Positions 50,101-53,100 of a stretch of 64,000 bases of DNA are shown here, one piece after another. This DNA comes from Forficula auricularia (taxonomy: Eukaryota > Arthropoda > Insecta > Dermaptera > Forficulidae). The DNA lies in assembly GCA_024734495.1 (NCBI GenBank), contig JALMQS010000852.1:1302001-1366000 (forward strand). Reading direction: 5' to 3'. Under the pieces are notes generated by a model. It saw nothing but the letters and a program-made list of their open reading frames with translations, did no database searches and had not been told where the DNA came from. Each line of letters begins with the position of its first letter. Within the stretch, counting starts at the first letter, position 1. The position numbers and the translations under genes were made by a program.

Positions 50101-53100
50101 AAAAGTTTATGAAAAGCTGTATTAGAATGTTAAAGGTGCAGCCCACCTGTTGGATGAACTCCTCGGCATATGGGCAAGTGTAGTCTAGAATGAGGCCCAA
50201 TCGCTCGTGGTGAGTTCTTAATTGAATATCAATGTCAGACATGAGGGAATGACGATTCTGGAGAAGAGGGGAGGCCTGGACACGAATTCCGACCGACGAC
50301 AATTCCTTCATGACCATCACCTGGTCTAAAAAATTCAAGAAGAAACAAAATTTTCATTTCAGTGAAATTTACTAGCAAGTTAGATTTACAAGAAAAAAGT
50401 CATGCCAGCGCAGTTAGGGACCAGTACCAGCCACCGAGCGATGCTCGGTAACTTTTAGCTTCAGTTAATATCTATATTAGTAGCGAAACGATGATGTGTT
50501 CTGATGTGGCCATCCAGTTGATTTTACCATACAACATGGCCCCTAAAATTATTTTTAATAATGTAAGGGTGGGTGGGTCAGTGGGTGAAGTGCTGGCTCG
50601 CTGACTCGAAGATCGCTGGTTCGAGACCGAGTCTCGGCAGATAGAATGTCGCAGTCGCCTCCTCTTGGAAAGTAATGGCAACCTACTAAGAGTATAATTG
50701 CCTAGTAACCTCTACAAATTAGCCGTTCGGAACCGGCGTTAAAAAGTAGGTCCCGTATATCTGTGTAAAACAACTAAACACACTCAGCACAGGTATATAT
50801 GTGGAAGGCCGACACCCGTTTCGGGTATGGCACTCGAAGAAGAAGAAGGGTGGGTTAGTTTTTCCATTTTTATACTTCTGGGGGCCCACTGATTATGTAT
50901 ACAAAATTTGGCTGAGGTTTGATAAATGATCAAGATTTTCCTTGACCGCCCCCCCCCCCTGTCCCCCATTTTTAGGCGATTGGTTTTGCTTTTTTGACTT
51001 CTGGGGGTCCACTGATTATATATACAAAATTTGGTTGAATTTGCTCATATGGTCTAGATTTTTAATTTTTAACCCCCTCTCCACCCCCTCCTTAATTTCG
51101 GGTCGATATGCCAAATCTAATCAGCTCTAATCTCAGGACCAAAACTACGTGTGAAATTTGGTTTCGATATTCACACTTGTTTTTGAGCTAGCTCGTCCTC
51201 AAAGATTTGGTAACGCACAGACTATCTGACAGAATAACAGACATTTTTACAAAACAATTATTATCACGAAAAATATAATTTTTCGATGTTCACTTATTAG
51301 AGCTTTTTTATAGAGACCGAAATGCCATAGTTTCGTTCAATTTTTTTAATCAAAATAGTTTCAGCCGTTTTTTAGATATTTCGAAAAAAGGAAGGAAAAA
51401 CCCACTTTTTTCCTGGCCACTGAGCGATGCTCGGTAACTTTTTGCTTCAGTTAATAGCTATATTAATACCCGAAATTCCCCACCTCGCCCCCGGGCCCTA
51501 CATCACTTCACCCCCTCCTGCACCCCCATACCCCCACCTCGCCCCGAAACCCCACACCTCCCCCGGACCCACACATCTACTCCCATCCCCGCCCACGCAC
51601 CAAGTTTTTGCATTTTCTAGCCTTCAGTGGCCCACAGTTTATATGTATATAGGTATATAAATAAATACGGTATAATTTTTTTTTAATTATATAACAATTT
51701 TTGAGTTCATCAATTAAATTGCCAAATTAATATTTGTGGGAATTAAAATTCGATTTTTAATCAATTAAATTTCTCAACTTTAAATTTATAACTATATATA
51801 TATATAACTTCAATTCCTGTGAATCAATTGTAATAGACTGATGAAGAGAACAAAGCCCTCGACACTATAGTTTCGTTATAAATAAATAAAATTTATAATT
51901 CCAGCAGAAGACACACTCTTTTATTGTCTCCTTCAATATAATAATTATTAACATTATAAGTGTTTTTCTAGATTTTTCTTTAGTGAATTTCTCACTAATA
52001 AGCTCGCAATTCAAACTATTTAATAGTAAATATGAATAGTAAATAAATAATTTAACTATTTTCAGAAATTTTGTTTCTAACGTAGTTTTTTAATCTTTTT
52101 AAAGCAGAAGAAAGAAGCAGAAAAAGAACGCTTCCCTGAAGCATTCGATATTGGCAATGTCATCAAAATTTTTTAAATAATTTCGACATATAAATATCGT
52201 CTCTCCTTATAGCCCTCCGATCCTCCCACTCAGGATCCGGTTGAGTGGCTCATTCAGGGTGTGGCCACAGCAGAACGGTGTGAAACCTTAGTATGCTGCG
52301 ACCAAGAATAAAATAATAATAATAACAAAAAAAAGGGAATACCGCATGTCGTCCAAACAATAAAAATAAATAAATAAATACACTGGGAAGAATAAATAAA
52401 TAATCAAATAAATAAAACAAAAAATAAATAGTTAGAATATGTCACTGGGTTTGAAGAAATTGTTGTTAAATTATTTAAAAATAAATAATTTAAAAAACAG
52501 ATAAATAAATAAGTAGAAAGGAAGTTGCCGTAGTCAAGGAATAAAAAATAAATAAATAAATAGGCAGGAAACCGCCATGGTCAAGAAAAATAAATAAATA
52601 TTTGACTGGGAATATAGGCTACTGGGTAAAATATTAAATAAATAGATCAATGCTGAAAAAAGGGTTGGGCTGGGCCATCTCTCCAGAAGAAATCAATAAG
52701 GTGGTCATTATTATTAGCCGTCAAGATACATCTTGCAATCGGCGAATGCCCCAAATGTATCACTTATAAAAATAAGCTGACGTGTTCTGATGTGGCCATA
52801 CACTTGACTTTACCATACAACATATGGCACCTAAAATTATTTACAATTATGTAGTATGGGGGTAGTTTTTGCTTTTTTATACTTCTGAGGTCCCATTGAT
52901 TATGTATTCGTAATTTGGTTGAGTTTGGTAAACGGGCAAGATTTTCATTTTTTGACCCTATTACCCCCCCTTCCCCCCAATTTTGGGCGGCTAGTTTTTG
53001 CACTTTTATACTTCTGGGGTCCCACTGATTATGTATACAAAATTTGGTTGAGTTTGTTTTTCATTTTGCCCCCCCCCCCCCACCATTTCGGGAGGTTTGT

